Below, piece by piece: positions 33,587-42,647 of a DNA stretch of 64,000 bases. Each line of letters begins with the position of its first letter. Positions within the stretch are counted from its first letter, which is position 1. Made by a program: the position numbers and the translations under genes. The notes under the pieces were generated by a model. It made no database searches, had not been told where the DNA came from, and worked only from the letters and a program-made list of their open reading frames with translations. Source of the DNA: Rhodobiaceae bacterium UBA4490 (lineage in GTDB: Bacteria; Pseudomonadota; Alphaproteobacteria; Parvibaculales; Parvibaculaceae); the NCBI GenBank assembly GCA_002389665.1, contig DGNO01000002.1:629624-693623 (forward strand), given 5' to 3'.

Positions 33587-33629
33587 GGTGGGAGGACATA
33601 TTACGGCTGCGACAAGCTTTAAGGCTGCT

Positions 33630-33788
33630 TGGACCCCGGCATAAAGCCGGGGTGACACATGGTGTTTGACGCCAAGCAGTCCATCGCCTTTTACAAAAAG
33701 CTGTCACCCCGGGCTTGTCCCGGGGTCCATGAGAAGCAGCAACGTGTTGCACGGCCCAATGGACCCTCGGGTCAAGCCCCAGAGTGAC
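33630..33788. repeat. Three copies of a TGGACCCCGG-type palindromic element
   Basis: Copies lie at 33630-33657 (forward), 33702-33729 (inverted) and 33760-33788 (forward, degenerate). Each is a near-palindrome with CCCCGG/CCGGGG arms flanked by TGGA and TGACA ends, the form of a dispersed extragenic repeat frequent in alphaproteobacteria. Clustering of three copies in 160 bases is notable. It lies between two convergent genes, so the RNA hairpins may stop transcription. Confidence 0.85.
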
Positions 33789-33796
33789 GATCTGCG

Positions 33797-34573
33797 TTAG
33801 TAATACTGCGTGCCAAGCACCTTGCCCGTATAAGCGCAGACTTTCAGCTGGACGTTCCGCCCCTGCCGGTCCCGCGCACGCACATCGTAATAATCCTCAT
33901 GAGACTTGATCTGCGTGAAGCGGGAATAATGCTGCTTCTGCAGGCCCGAGCGCCAATGCTTGAACTGGCGCCGCTCACCCTTGGCATAGGCCGGACCGTT
34001 ATAATTGCGCGCCGGTTTCACCGCGAGAATATGCCCATTGCGCGCCGCAACCTTCACATTGACCGGGCGCCCGCGCCGGTCGAGGCCGCGCGCCAGATAA
34101 GTGCCTTGACGCTCCTGATAGACCACGCGGTCGAAGTTCCGGTACCCGTGGCGCGTCAGGTCGCGCACGATATGATCGATGGGCGTGAAACGGCCCGGGC
34201 GGTGCACATGGCCGCGCACCCGGCTGATATCGTAAAGCGCGCCCGTGCGCGCATCCGCCTTCGCGGAAACGGGGCGGCCCTGCCGGTCGAACCCTTCCAG
34301 CTTGTAAAAGCGGTTATTGGGAGAAAGGACGATATCCGTTACCCGGCCCCCGGAACGGTTCTCGACAAGCTGCACCATGCGCGGCAGAGAGCGTACTTGG
34401 GTCACACGCTCGTGATGGCCGTAATTGCGATCATCGTCGCTCCAGCGCGCTTCCAGATGCGCGGCAATCGCCTGCGCCAGAATATCACCGAAGAGATTGT
34501 TTTGCGCCTGAGCGGCGGGTGCCGCGCCTAGAAGCATGAATGCCATGCCCGAAGCTGCCAGAATTTTTTTCAT
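33797..34573 (-). CDS. Secreted protein with three PepSY-like repeats
   Basis: A 258-residue exported protein. The signal peptide is MKKILAASGMAFMLLGAAPAAQA. The mature chain holds three related units of about 45-60 residues, near 70-115 (VTDIVLSPNNRFYKLEGFDRQGRPVSAKAD, in part), 145-190 (VVYQERQGTYLARGLDRRGRPVNVKV, in part) and 220-258 (DYYDVRARDRQGRNVQLKV). Each has a strand, a D-RxGR turn and another strand, like PepSY-type periplasmic domains. GGCGGAGAAA lies ahead of the ATG at 34573. PepSY domains often inhibit peptidases or sense the envelope; the function here is unknown. The protein is strongly basic. Confidence 0.75.
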   Translation of the reverse strand: MKKILAASGMAFMLLGAAPAAQAQNNLFGDILAQAIAAHLEARWSDDDRNYGHHERVTQVRSLPRMVQLVENRSGGRVTDIVLSPNNRFYKLEGFDRQGRPVSAKADARTGALYDISRVRGHVHRPGRFTPIDHIVRDLTRHGYRNFDRVVYQERQGTYLARGLDRRGRPVNVKVAARNGHILAVKPARNYNGPAYAKGERRQFKHWRSGLQKQHYSRFTQIKSHEDYYDVRARDRQGRNVQLKVCAYTGKVLGTQYY

Positions 34574-34683
34574 GATGTTTCTCCGCCTGCTGCGTGATTG
34601 AAGACAGGCGAAGAATGGCGCCGGTTTGCTGAACGCCCCCGGCACGGCGGATTTAGATGGGGTTCATGTAGCTGAATGGAAAT

Positions 34684-35535
34684 CTAGCCGCCGAGGAAAA
34701 GCCGCCCGACTTCCGGATTCTCCAAAAGCTCAGCGCCTTTGCCTGCAAGTGCCGCGCGGCCCGAGACAAGCACATAGCCAAGATCGGCAAAGCCGAGACC
34801 TTTCTTCGCATTCTGCTCGACCATGATGATGGTTTTGCCTTCGCTTTTCTGCAGGTCTTCCAGAATCTCGAACACCATGTCGATGAAGCGCGGCTCAAGC
34901 CCGATGGACGGTTCATCGACAAGCAATACCTGCGGGTTCATGACGAGCGCGCGGCTGATTTCCAGAAGACGCCGCTCACCGCCAGACAGAACGCCAGCCC
35001 GCTCGCGCCGCCGTTTGGCAAGGCGCTCATACTTACCGAAAATTTCTTCCGCCGCCTCCTGCGCTTCCCTCGGGCGGGATTTCAGATAGCCGCCCATCAG
35101 AAGATTTTCCTCAACGCTCATATCGGGAAAAACGGAATTGTCCTGCAGGATATAGGCGATGCCGGCTTTGGCGAGTTTCTCCGCCGGGCTGAGCGCGGTG
35201 ACGTCCTTGCCAGCCATATGAATGCTGCCGCCCATGATTTGCGTGAAGCCGAAGATGGAATGAAGCACGGTGCTTTTGCCCGCCCCATTGGGACCTACAA
35301 GGCAAAGGCTCTGCCCCTTGCCCACCGCAAGATCGAGCCCGTGCAGGATTTCCATTTTCCCGTAACCGGCCTGCAATCCTTTCAGCTCGAGAAGCGGTTC
35401 ACCGGCGCATAAGGAAAGCGCCTCCTCGCTTGTGATCCCGCTGCCCAGCGCCTCGGCCTCGCGCGCTACCGCATCGACGGATAAAACCGTCTCAGTGCCG
35501 CCCTCGCCATATCCGCTGATTTTATCCGCGCTCAT
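34684..35535 (-). CDS. livF: Branched-chain amino acid ABC transporter, ATP-binding protein LivF
   Basis: A 283-residue ATPase. Walker A is VGPNGAGKSTVLHS, the signature is LSGGERRLLEISRAL, Walker B VLLVDEPSIGLEP and the H-loop region MVEQNAKKGL. An unusual N-terminal extension of about 48 residues (MSADKISGYGEGGTETVLS...) precedes the normal start PLLELKGLQAGYGKMEILHG; since no ATG lies closer, either the extension is real or a GTG/TTG start is used. The first ATG has GGGGGCGGAT ahead and follows livG by nine bases. Last gene of the livKHMGF operon. Powers uptake with LivG. Confidence 0.92.
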   Translation of the reverse strand: MSADKISGYGEGGTETVLSVDAVAREAEALGSGITSEEALSLCAGEPLLELKGLQAGYGKMEILHGLDLAVGKGQSLCLVGPNGAGKSTVLHSIFGFTQIMGGSIHMAGKDVTALSPAEKLAKAGIAYILQDNSVFPDMSVEENLLMGGYLKSRPREAQEAAEEIFGKYERLAKRRRERAGVLSGGERRLLEISRALVMNPQVLLVDEPSIGLEPRFIDMVFEILEDLQKSEGKTIIMVEQNAKKGLGFADLGYVLVSGRAALAGKGAELLENPEVGRLFLGG

Positions 35536-35544
35536 ATCCGCCCC

Positions 35545-36288
35545 CTATTGCGCGCCAAGATAAGCATCGAGCACGCGCGGGTCCTCGCGCACCTCATCCG
35601 GCGTGCCGGAGGCAAGCACCTGTCCATGAGCAAGACAGGTGATGCGGTCGGCAAGGTTCATGATCACACGCATATTGTGCTCGATGACGAACAGCGTCAC
35701 GCCGAATTCTTTGTTGGCGCGTTTCAGCCGGTCGATCAGCCCGTTGATGAGCGTCGGGTTGATACCCGCCGTCGGCTCGTCGAGCAGCAGCATTTTCGGC
35801 TCGCTCATCAGTGCCATGGCGAATTCCAAAAGCTTCTGTTGGCCGAAGCTCAAAGAGCCGGCCAGAAGATCGCGCTTTTCATAAAGCCCGACGAAAGAAA
35901 GAAGATCGCGCGCGCGGGCCTCGCTCGCCCGCCCCGCCCGGCGGAAAAGCGGCAGGATGCCTTCTTTCACATCCGGCGCGCTGATGCGCATATTGTCGAT
36001 CACCGGCATCTGGCCATAGATGCGCGTTTGCTGATAGGTGCGGGTAAGCCCGCGCCGCGCGATCTCGGAAATCCGCAAAGAGGAAATATCCCGCCCTTCA
36101 TAAAGGATGGCGCCTGCATCGATGGGATGCGCGCCGACGATGGAGCTGAAGAGCGTCGTCTTGCCCGACCCGTTGGGGCCGATGAGGCCGGCAATTTCGC
36201 CTTCGCGCACGCTGAGCGAGACGGCATCATTCGCCACCACGCCGCCAAAGCGTTTCGTCACGCCTTTCACGTCCAACAAAAGGCTCAT
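35545..36288 (-). CDS. livG: Branched-chain amino acid ABC transporter, ATP-binding protein LivG
   Basis: A 247-residue ATPase. Walker A is IGPNGSGKTTLFSSIVG, the signature is LSFGQQKLLEFAMAL, Walker B MLLLDEPTAGINP and the H-loop VIEHNMRVIMNLADRI. The region RRGLTRTYQQTRIYGQMPVIDN is typical of LivG. The ATG at 36288 overlaps the livM stop in ATGA form and has GGAGG ahead, so a longer frame upstream is excluded. Works with LivF on the cytoplasmic face of the LivHM permease. Confidence 0.95.
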   Translation of the reverse strand: MSLLLDVKGVTKRFGGVVANDAVSLSVREGEIAGLIGPNGSGKTTLFSSIVGAHPIDAGAILYEGRDISSLRISEIARRGLTRTYQQTRIYGQMPVIDNMRISAPDVKEGILPLFRRAGRASEARARDLLSFVGLYEKRDLLAGSLSFGQQKLLEFAMALMSEPKMLLLDEPTAGINPTLINGLIDRLKRANKEFGVTLFVIEHNMRVIMNLADRITCLAHGQVLASGTPDEVREDPRVLDAYLGAQ

Positions 36289-37253
36289 TGGACCTCCGCT
36301 TTGGAACCGAAGCGGCCGGGAAATTTTTCCCTCAGCGTGCCGAGAATGCCTTGCGGGAAGAAGACCACGATGGCGACGATCAAAAGACCGAGCGCCACCC
36401 GCTGCCAGCCAAGAAGATAGGTCCAGAATATTTCCTGCGTGATGTGAAAGACCGCCGCGCCGATGACGGGCCCCCAAAGCGTGCCCTTGCCGCCAAGAAT
36501 GGCCATGAGCACCATCCAAACCCCGTAAGTCGCGCCCGCAAAGGCGACATCGCGCGGATCGATAAAGCCGATGAGATTGCCCGCAAGCGCCCCGCTAATG
36601 CCGAGAAAGAAAGCCGAAAGGCTCCAGGCCGCGGTTTTCAGCCGCGCCGTGTAAAGCCCCATGGCTTCGGCTTTGTCTTCATCGTCGCGCACCGCATTCA
36701 GCGCCAGGCCGAAGCGCGTGCCGTAAAGCCAGCGCAGAGTAAGAAACGTGGCGAGCGCCAGCGCCGCCAGCGTGAAATAGAAGAAAAGAGAGCGCAGCTC
36801 CAGCGCGCCGGGGAAAAGCGGCACGGTCATCCCCGAGCCCGCGCCGACATAATCCCAGCCCCCGGCGATTTCCCCTGCCGCAATGCCGAGACCGAGCGTG
36901 CCGATGGCAAAATAATGCCCCCTGAGGCCAAGAATGCCGAGCCCGAGAAAAGCGGCGGCAGCGGCGGCGAGAACGCCGCCCAAAGCCGCGCCAAGCGCCA
37001 GCGCTTCATAATAACCAAGCCCGCTGTCGCGCTGAAACACCGCGCAGGCATAAGCGCCGATGCCGAAGAAAAGAATATTGCCGAAGGAATTATAGCCGAG
37101 CTGGCCGCCCATCAGATCCCAGGTCAGCGCGAAGACGATCATCAGCCAGAGAAAAGTGAACTGCGTAACGAAGGCGGGCGCAAGAAACGGCGCGGCAAGG
37201 ACAAGCAGCCCCGCCCCGCCGATCGCGGCATATCTGGCAGCGCTTCGGCTCAT
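36285..37253 (-). CDS. livM: Branched-chain amino acid ABC transporter permease LivM
   Basis: A 322-residue integral membrane subunit with about ten hydrophobic segments, starting IGGAGLLVLAAPFLAP and FLWLMIVFALTWDLMGGQLGYNSFGN (in part), the LivM signature. The EAA-like loop that meets the ATPases is YTARLKTAAWSLSAFFLGISG, and the end IVVFFPQGILGTLREKF is typical. It overlaps both livH (4 bases) and livG (4 bases), showing tight operon coupling. Confidence 0.95.
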   Translation of the reverse strand: MSRSAARYAAIGGAGLLVLAAPFLAPAFVTQFTFLWLMIVFALTWDLMGGQLGYNSFGNILFFGIGAYACAVFQRDSGLGYYEALALGAALGGVLAAAAAAFLGLGILGLRGHYFAIGTLGLGIAAGEIAGGWDYVGAGSGMTVPLFPGALELRSLFFYFTLAALALATFLTLRWLYGTRFGLALNAVRDDEDKAEAMGLYTARLKTAAWSLSAFFLGISGALAGNLIGFIDPRDVAFAGATYGVWMVLMAILGGKGTLWGPVIGAAVFHITQEIFWTYLLGWQRVALGLLIVAIVVFFPQGILGTLREKFPGRFGSKAEVQ

Positions 37254-38152
37254 TTCAGATACATCCTTTTGCGCTGCAGACGGAGATTGCGCCAGACCAG
37301 CACCGCCACCATGAGAAGGAAGACGAGGGCGATCTGATATTCCGTGCCGAAGATGAAGCCCGCGACATTTTCAAAGGCCCCAAGGCCGAGCCCCGCCGCC
37401 ACCACCGCGCCGATATTGCCGACCCCCGCAACGATCACGATGAGGAAGGAACGCACCGTGTAAGGAAGCCCGATATAGGGATGGATGGCCCAGGCCATGA
37501 CGACAAGCGCGCCGGCCGCCCCGCACAGCGCGGCATTCAGCGCATAGGTTGCGGCATAGACCCGGTCCGTATCGATGCCGAGAATGGAAGCGGCACGCGG
37601 GTTCTGCGCCGTCGCGCGTATCGCCTGGCCGAGGCGGGAATATTTCAGGAAAAGCCAGAGCAGAAGCCCGAGACCGAGCGCGAGAAAGAAGGCAAGTACC
37701 TTGATCTGCGCCAGTGCCACCGCCCCGTCGAATAGCAAAAGCGTGCCGAGCCCGGCCTCGAGCGTGCGCACATCCGCGCCGAAGAGCTCGTTCGATAGCT
37801 GCTGCAAGACAATGGAAAGACCGAAGGTCGCCAGCACCGAAACGAATAGATCCCGGTCGATGACACGGAAGATCACAAGCCTGTAAAGCCCCCAGCCGAG
37901 AATGAAAAGCGCGAGCGCGGCAATGGGAATGCCGAGCAGCACGGGAAGGCCGGCCTCCGCCGCCATCAGCGCAACGAAGCCGCCCAGCATGACGAACTCG
38001 CCCTGCACGATATTGATGATGTTGAGCACGCCCCAGACAAGCGCCATGCCGAACGCTGCGAGCACGAAGACCGCGCCGATGAGAAGCCCGTTGAGCGCCA
38101 GATCGGCGCTGAGCACCGGATAATCGAAAAGCAGGAGAAAATTATCGATCAT
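37250..38152 (-). CDS. livH: Branched-chain amino acid ABC transporter permease LivH
   Basis: A 300-residue integral membrane subunit with about eight segments. The N-terminal DLALNGLLIGAVFVLAAFGM and ALVWGVLNIINIVQGEFVML are the family signature. RATAQNPRAASILGIDTDRVY is the coupling loop, and VAAGLGLGAFENVAGFIFG the conserved ending. It follows livK by 14 bases and overlaps livM by four. Confidence 0.95.
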   Translation of the reverse strand: MIDNFLLLFDYPVLSADLALNGLLIGAVFVLAAFGMALVWGVLNIINIVQGEFVMLGGFVALMAAEAGLPVLLGIPIAALALFILGWGLYRLVIFRVIDRDLFVSVLATFGLSIVLQQLSNELFGADVRTLEAGLGTLLLFDGAVALAQIKVLAFFLALGLGLLLWLFLKYSRLGQAIRATAQNPRAASILGIDTDRVYAATYALNAALCGAAGALVVMAWAIHPYIGLPYTVRSFLIVIVAGVGNIGAVVAAGLGLGAFENVAGFIFGTEYQIALVFLLMVAVLVWRNLRLQRKRMYLK

Positions 38153-38166
38153 GAGGTCCGCCCGGC

Positions 38167-39390
38167 TCAGCGTGCGTTCATCGGATAACGCAGCTCGGCT
38201 TCGGCAGGCTCCGGCGGATAAACGACTTTATATTCCCCGTCCTGCACCTGATAGAGCACCATGGGCTTGGCGATATTCTTGCCGCTCTCATCGAAACGTA
38301 TCGGGCCGTAAAACGTCATCATGTCGGTTTCGGCCAGCGCATCGCGCACGGCTTTAGGATCGAGCGTGCCGGCCCGCTTAAACGCATCGGCAAACACCAT
38401 GACGGCGGCGGCGGATTCGGCCGCCTGATAAGGCGGCGGCGCGCCATACGTCTCTTCATAAAGCTTGGCGAAGTCGGCCGCGGAGCCAAAAAGCGGGTCG
38501 CTATATTTCAGCGCCGGGGCCCACTGCGCCGCGCAGAGAAAACCTTCCGCCTTCTCGCCGAACTTCTCGATGATCTGCGCGGAATCGCAGTGGGTGAGCC
38601 CCACCATGGGCAGCTCGATGCGCATGTCGGAAAGCTGGCGCACGGCAAGCGCCGCCCCGCGCGCATGGCCCGAGACAAGCAGCACATCCGGGCGCAGCGC
38701 GCGCACCTTGGCAAGCGTCGCGGACATGTCATTGAGCTCCGGCGGCAGCTTGTCCTCAATCACCATTTTCATGCCGTGCCGTTTGATGTCGGCAAGCACA
38801 CCGTTCTGCACATCCTGGGAAAAAGGATCGTTCTCGAAAGCACCTGCCACGCGCACGTTCGACGGATCGCCGGCAACTTTCGCGGCAAGGTCGACCACGG
38901 GCTGCAAGTACTGCTCGGTCGTCGACAGCACCGCGAAGAGATATTGATAGCCTTCGGTAAAAAGCGAAACGGACGCCCCGTTCGCCTCGACCATGGGCAC
39001 GCCGTATTTTTCCGTCACCGGCGCCATGGCTTTGGTGAGGCCGGAACTGTAAGGGCCCAAAATATATTTCACCCCGTCCTGGGCAATCAGCCGCTCGGCA
39101 AGCTGCGCGCCGCGGGCCGGCGTCGATTCATCGTCGTAATAAACGATCTCGAGCGTGTATGCCTTGCCCGCCACTTCCACGCCGCCGCGCTCGTTGATCA
39201 GCTTAGCGGCAAGGTCATAGCCCTTCTGGGTAAAATCGCCATTTGTGGAATATTTGCCGGTCAGCGAGATGGCCGAGCCAAGGCGGATGCTCTCGGCAAA
39301 TGCGGCGCCCGGCTGGAACGCGGCCCATATGAGCGCTGCCGCCAGCGCCGCGCGGCGCCCTGCTTTTCCCGTCCATTTCCGCTTGGTCAT
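38167..39390 (-). CDS. livK: Periplasmic amino-acid-binding protein, LivK-like
   Basis: A 407-residue solute-binding protein of the type I periplasmic fold. The signal peptide ends GAAFA near residue 32, and the mature chain opens ESIRLGSAISLTGKYSTNGD. Ligand-region segments include YYDDESTPARGAQLAERLI, ILGPYSSGLTKAMAPV, NGASVSLFTEGYQYLF, and the far lobe AESAAAVMVFADAFKRAG. It heads the liv operon with GGGGGACGC ahead of the ATG at 39390. The pocket could take leucine-type amino acids, or amides or short-chain acids, since such systems are broad in alphaproteobacteria. First gene of the operon; no regulator adjacent. Confidence 0.92.
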   Translation of the reverse strand: MTKRKWTGKAGRRAALAAALIWAAFQPGAAFAESIRLGSAISLTGKYSTNGDFTQKGYDLAAKLINERGGVEVAGKAYTLEIVYYDDESTPARGAQLAERLIAQDGVKYILGPYSSGLTKAMAPVTEKYGVPMVEANGASVSLFTEGYQYLFAVLSTTEQYLQPVVDLAAKVAGDPSNVRVAGAFENDPFSQDVQNGVLADIKRHGMKMVIEDKLPPELNDMSATLAKVRALRPDVLLVSGHARGAALAVRQLSDMRIELPMVGLTHCDSAQIIEKFGEKAEGFLCAAQWAPALKYSDPLFGSAADFAKLYEETYGAPPPYQAAESAAAVMVFADAFKRAGTLDPKAVRDALAETDMMTFYGPIRFDESGKNIAKPMVLYQVQDGEYKVVYPPEPAEAELRYPMNAR

Positions 39391-39499
39391 GCGCGTCCCC
39401 CCGCCTTGCCCCGATTTCTCCCGTTCCGGGTCTTCTGCCCGCTTTGAACGGGCCGCCATCTTACAGACTCCCCCTCCCCCTGCAAGGCAAGGGGGAAGG

Positions 39500-39526
39500 C
39501 TTGAAAAAGGGGAGGCCGATCCAAAT
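39500..39526 (+). promoter_or_regulatory. RpoH (sigma-32)-like promoter of hsp20
   Basis: A perfect -35 CTTGAAA (39500-39506), a 14-base spacer and a -10 CCAAAT (39521-39526) match the alphaproteobacterial heat-shock consensus. Transcription would start near 39534, exactly where the RNA thermometer begins. Confidence 0.75.
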
Positions 39527-39533
39527 ATTTAAA

Positions 39534-39641
39534 GGCGCGGACGCCGGAAGGGTCCGCCTGAGATGTCTTGCCCGCCGGCCCATCAGGGCGGCTCTTTGCA
39601 AGGCATGTCACTGGATCATCGCTTTAATGGAGGATGTTCTT
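39534..39641 (+). promoter_or_regulatory. ROSE-type RNA thermometer in the hsp20 leader
   Basis: The 108-base leader has several stems: GGCGCGGAC/GTCCGCC (39534-39558 region), then a longer CTTGC-CCGCC/GGCGG-GCAAG stem (39567-39603 region), and last AUCGCU facing GGAGGAU (about 39616-39635), with the ribosome binding site in the stem. The UCGCU element opposite GGAGG is the UYGCU signature of ROSE elements, which hide the ribosome binding site when cool and open with heat. Confidence 0.75.
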
Positions 39642-40112
39642 ATGAACGCGTTTGATTTTTCCCCGCTTTACCGCTCCACGGTCGGCTTCGACCAACTCGC
39701 TTCGCTGCTCGATTCCGTGCTTTCGGACAGCAATCAGCAAAGCTTTCCCCCTTACAATATCGAGCGCACCGGCGAGAACGAGTACCGTATCTCGATGGCC
39801 GTTGCCGGCTTTTCCCAGGAAGAACTCGGCATCGAAGCGCGCCAGAACCTTTTGACCATTACCGGCCGCAAGGAAGAAAAGCCCGAGAGCGCGAACGATA
39901 AGGTGCGCGTGCTGCACCGGGGCATCGCCACCCGCAGCTTCGAGCGCCGCTTCCAGCTGGCCGATCATGTGGAAGTGCGCGGCGCGAGCCTGGAGAACGG
40001 CTTGCTGCATGTGGACCTCGTCCGGGAAATCCCCGAGACGATGAAACCGCGCCAGATCGCTATCGGCCAAGCGGGCGGAACCAAAACAATCGAAAGCAAG
40101 GCCGCCGACTAA
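39642..40112 (+). CDS. Small heat-shock protein of the Hsp20/IbpA type
   Basis: A 156-residue alpha-crystallin-domain chaperone that holds unfolding proteins. The N-terminus NAFDFSPLYRSTVGFDQLASLL (in part) is IbpA-like, and the crystallin domain runs from about residue 35 (YNIERTGENEYRISMAVAGF) to 125, with the ITGRKEEK segment and the C-terminal AXI-type motif as IAI near the end (RQIAIGQ). GGAGGATGTTCTT precedes the ATG at 39642; I reject longer starts, as the leader is structured RNA. Heat control is shown by an RpoH-like promoter and the thermometer. Cytosolic. Confidence 0.96.
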   Translation: MNAFDFSPLYRSTVGFDQLASLLDSVLSDSNQQSFPPYNIERTGENEYRISMAVAGFSQEELGIEARQNLLTITGRKEEKPESANDKVRVLHRGIATRSFERRFQLADHVEVRGASLENGLLHVDLVREIPETMKPRQIAIGQAGGTKTIESKAAD

Positions 40113-40160
40113 CCATCCGCCATAGCTGCCCGCAAAACGGGAAGCGGCAGGATACTGCAC

Positions 40161-40189
40161 AAAAAGGGAGCGTTTACGCTCCCTTTTTA
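40161..40189 (+). terminator. Terminator of hsp20
   Basis: The stem GGGAGCG/CGCTCCC with a TTTA loop has five A before and five T after, so it could act on either strand. Confidence 0.9.
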
Positions 40190-40388
40190 CTTGCCCGCCC
40201 CTTCGCTGCTCATGAAAAGGGCGCCGGGTTTCCCCAATAAAGCTAGCGTCTATTAGAAAAAATCAGGAAAGGCTTCCTGAAGACCCTTCTCTTTTGGGGT
40301 TTTAAGTGTCCCTTAAAACGCTTTTACTATCTTCAAGGGGCATAACGCCCGTCATTAGCGGTACGCCGCTCGGAACGCCAGGGTAGAA

Positions 40389-42620
40389 ATGGCACAGTTT
40401 GCCAGCAAGGGGAAAATCTGGCCGAAAGCCGCGGCCTGGCAGGCAGTCCTGCTGAAAGCGGGCCGCAACGACCGTTTGCATGCGGCGGCGGCAGGCGTCT
40501 TTCTTTTTGCCTTTCTGCTGCTCGCCGAGTTCGCCTTCTATACGCTTTGGCCCGCACCGGACCTAACCCTCTTCCTTGCCGCGCAGGCCGGCATTGCCGT
40601 AGCCACGCTCGGCCTGACCTTCGCCTTTGGCTATTGGCGCCTTTTGCGCCCGCTGCATGACTTGCTGGCCAGGACGGCGCGCAAAAGCGCCCAGCTCGAT
40701 CTGCCCGAACCTGCAATCGGTCGCGAGCAATCGGCCACCGCCCTGCATCAGATCGTCAATCTGCTCATCCATCAGCTCGAAGAACAGGACGACCGCACGC
40801 TGCGCCTTTCGCTGGCCGCGAGCCACGCCGAATACGGCGTGATGCTGACCGATCCCAAGGGCGTCATTCTCTGGATCAACCAGGCCTTCACACATCTGAC
40901 CGATTACGAGCCGGATGTCATTCTCGGCCGCAAGATCGCCGAGTTCGCCGAAGACCGGCTGGGCGGGCCGCAGGTTTTCGATGCCGTTGCCGATGCCATG
41001 AAATCCGGTCATGGGCGGGAGATCGAAACGGTCAACTATACCCGCAATGCGCATCGCTATTGGTCGGCCATCAACGTCAAACCGATTGAAGACGAAAGCG
41101 GCCAGATCGAAGGCTATATCGCCTATGAGCGCGACATCACCGCCACCAAGACCACCCAGTCCGCGCTTGAGGCCAGCCGAACCCAGCTTCAGCAGCGGGT
41201 GCAGGACCTGCAGACCACCCAGCACCAGCTCGAACACGAGCAGGGAAAACTGGCCGAGGTCGCCAAAGACCTCATCCGTGCCAAGGAAGCGGCCGAACAA
41301 GCCAACCGCGCGAAATCCGATTTCCTTGCCACGATCAGCCACGAGCTGCGCACGCCCATGAACGGCATTCTGGGCATGGCGGATCTGCTTCTCGCCCAGA
41401 ACTTGGAAGACGAACAGAAGAATTATGCCCGCACGATCCGGGAATCCGGTGAAGGGTTGCTCGTCATTCTGAACGACATTCTGGACCTCTCGAAACTGGA
41501 GGCGGGCAAACTCGAACTTGAAACCGTGCCGCTTTCCCTCGATCAGATCGTCAAGGCCGTCACCACGGTCATGCAGCCCAATGCGGCGGCGAAGAACCTG
41601 ACCCTCCACTCGCATATCGATTCCGACCTGCCCCCTCTCATCGAAGGCGATCCGACGCGGCTGCGCCAGATCCTGTTCAATCTGACGTCCAATGCCATCA
41701 AATTTACCGAAGCGGGCAGCATCGATATTCGCGTGAGCGCGCAGAAAAACGAAGAGGGCGATGCGCTGGCGGTGATCGCCATCGAAGACACCGGCATCGG
41801 CATCGCGCCTGAAACCCAGTCGAAGCTCTTCGAGCGTTTCTCGCAGCTCGATTCTTCCATTTCCCGCACCCATGGCGGCACGGGGCTCGGTCTTGCCATC
41901 TGCCAGGAGCTGACCTTCCTGATGGGCGGCAACATCGAAGTGGAAAGCACGCCGGGCAAAGGCAGTCTCTTCCGCGTATCCCTGCCGCTGAAAGCCGCCG
42001 AAGCGGAAAAAGGCGCGCCCGTGCCCAAACCTTTGGGAGCGAACGAGGCGCTGGCCGCCATTCCGCCTCACATGAACATTCTTCTGGCCGAAGACAACGA
42101 CGTGAACCAGCGTCTGATGCGCGCCATCATCGACAAGCTGGGACACAATCTCACCATCGCGAAGAACGGCATCGAAGCGGTCAAGCATCTGCGCCGCGCG
42201 CCCTTCGATCTCGTGCTGATGGATATTCAAATGCCGGAAATGGACGGCGTCATTGCAACGAAAGTTATCCGCGCTTCCGACGCGGACTGGGCGGGCATTC
42301 CCATCATCGCGCTGACCGCCCATGCAATGCAGGGTTCCAAGGAGCAATATCTGCAAGTGGGTATGGACGGGTTCGTCTCCAAACCCATCCACCTGCCGCT
42401 GCTTTTGGGAGAGATCGCCCGCGTTCTCCACGAGCGCGGACGCATCGTGCTGCCGGCAGTCGATGATGCCGCGTCTGCGCGGCCCTGCGCGGAGCAAAAC
42501 GCCCTATCGCCCAAACAGAAAGCGGATACGAAGGACGCTTTACGGCTTCTCTTGAACAAGATGGAGCATCAATCGGGAAGCCAATCCTCCGGCCAGCCTC
42601 CGCGCAAGGCAACTCACTGA
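40389..42620 (+). CDS. Membrane hybrid histidine kinase with PAS and receiver domains
   Basis: A 743-residue sensor kinase. Two membrane segments lie near residues 33-51 and 57-80. A PAS domain (about 145-255: [20 protein letters not shown]) is followed by a coiled coil (255-310), the dimerisation/phosphoacceptor helix with histidine near 318 ([19 protein letters not shown]), the ATPase domain ([28 protein letters not shown]) and a receiver with aspartate near 613 ([13 protein letters not shown]). There is a flexible glutamine/serine tail. A hybrid kinase needs an HPt protein, and one is encoded right after it on the opposite strand. The signal and output are unknown. Confidence 0.93.
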   Translation: MAQFASKGKIWPKAAAWQAVLLKAGRNDRLHAAAAGVFLFAFLLLAEFAFYTLWPAPDLTLFLAAQAGIAVATLGLTFAFGYWRLLRPLHDLLARTARKSAQLDLPEPAIGREQSATALHQIVNLLIHQLEEQDDRTLRLSLAASHAEYGVMLTDPKGVILWINQAFTHLTDYEPDVILGRKIAEFAEDRLGGPQVFDAVADAMKSGHGREIETVNYTRNAHRYWSAINVKPIEDESGQIEGYIAYERDITATKTTQSALEASRTQLQQRVQDLQTTQHQLEHEQGKLAEVAKDLIRAKEAAEQANRAKSDFLATISHELRTPMNGILGMADLLLAQNLEDEQKNYARTIRESGEGLLVILNDILDLSKLEAGKLELETVPLSLDQIVKAVTTVMQPNAAAKNLTLHSHIDSDLPPLIEGDPTRLRQILFNLTSNAIKFTEAGSIDIRVSAQKNEEGDALAVIAIEDTGIGIAPETQSKLFERFSQLDSSISRTHGGTGLGLAICQELTFLMGGNIEVESTPGKGSLFRVSLPLKAAEAEKGAPVPKPLGANEALAAIPPHMNILLAEDNDVNQRLMRAIIDKLGHNLTIAKNGIEAVKHLRRAPFDLVLMDIQMPEMDGVIATKVIRASDADWAGIPIIALTAHAMQGSKEQYLQVGMDGFVSKPIHLPLLLGEIARVLHERGRIVLPAVDDAASARPCAEQNALSPKQKADTKDALRLLLNKMEHQSGSQSSGQPPRKATH

Positions 42621-42647
42621 TCCGGAAGCAGAGGGCCAGACGTTTCC

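Noticed and set aside
40563..42497. A 644-codon frame opposite the hybrid kinase gene
   Set aside because: Shadow frame; the sense strand has every kinase motif in order.
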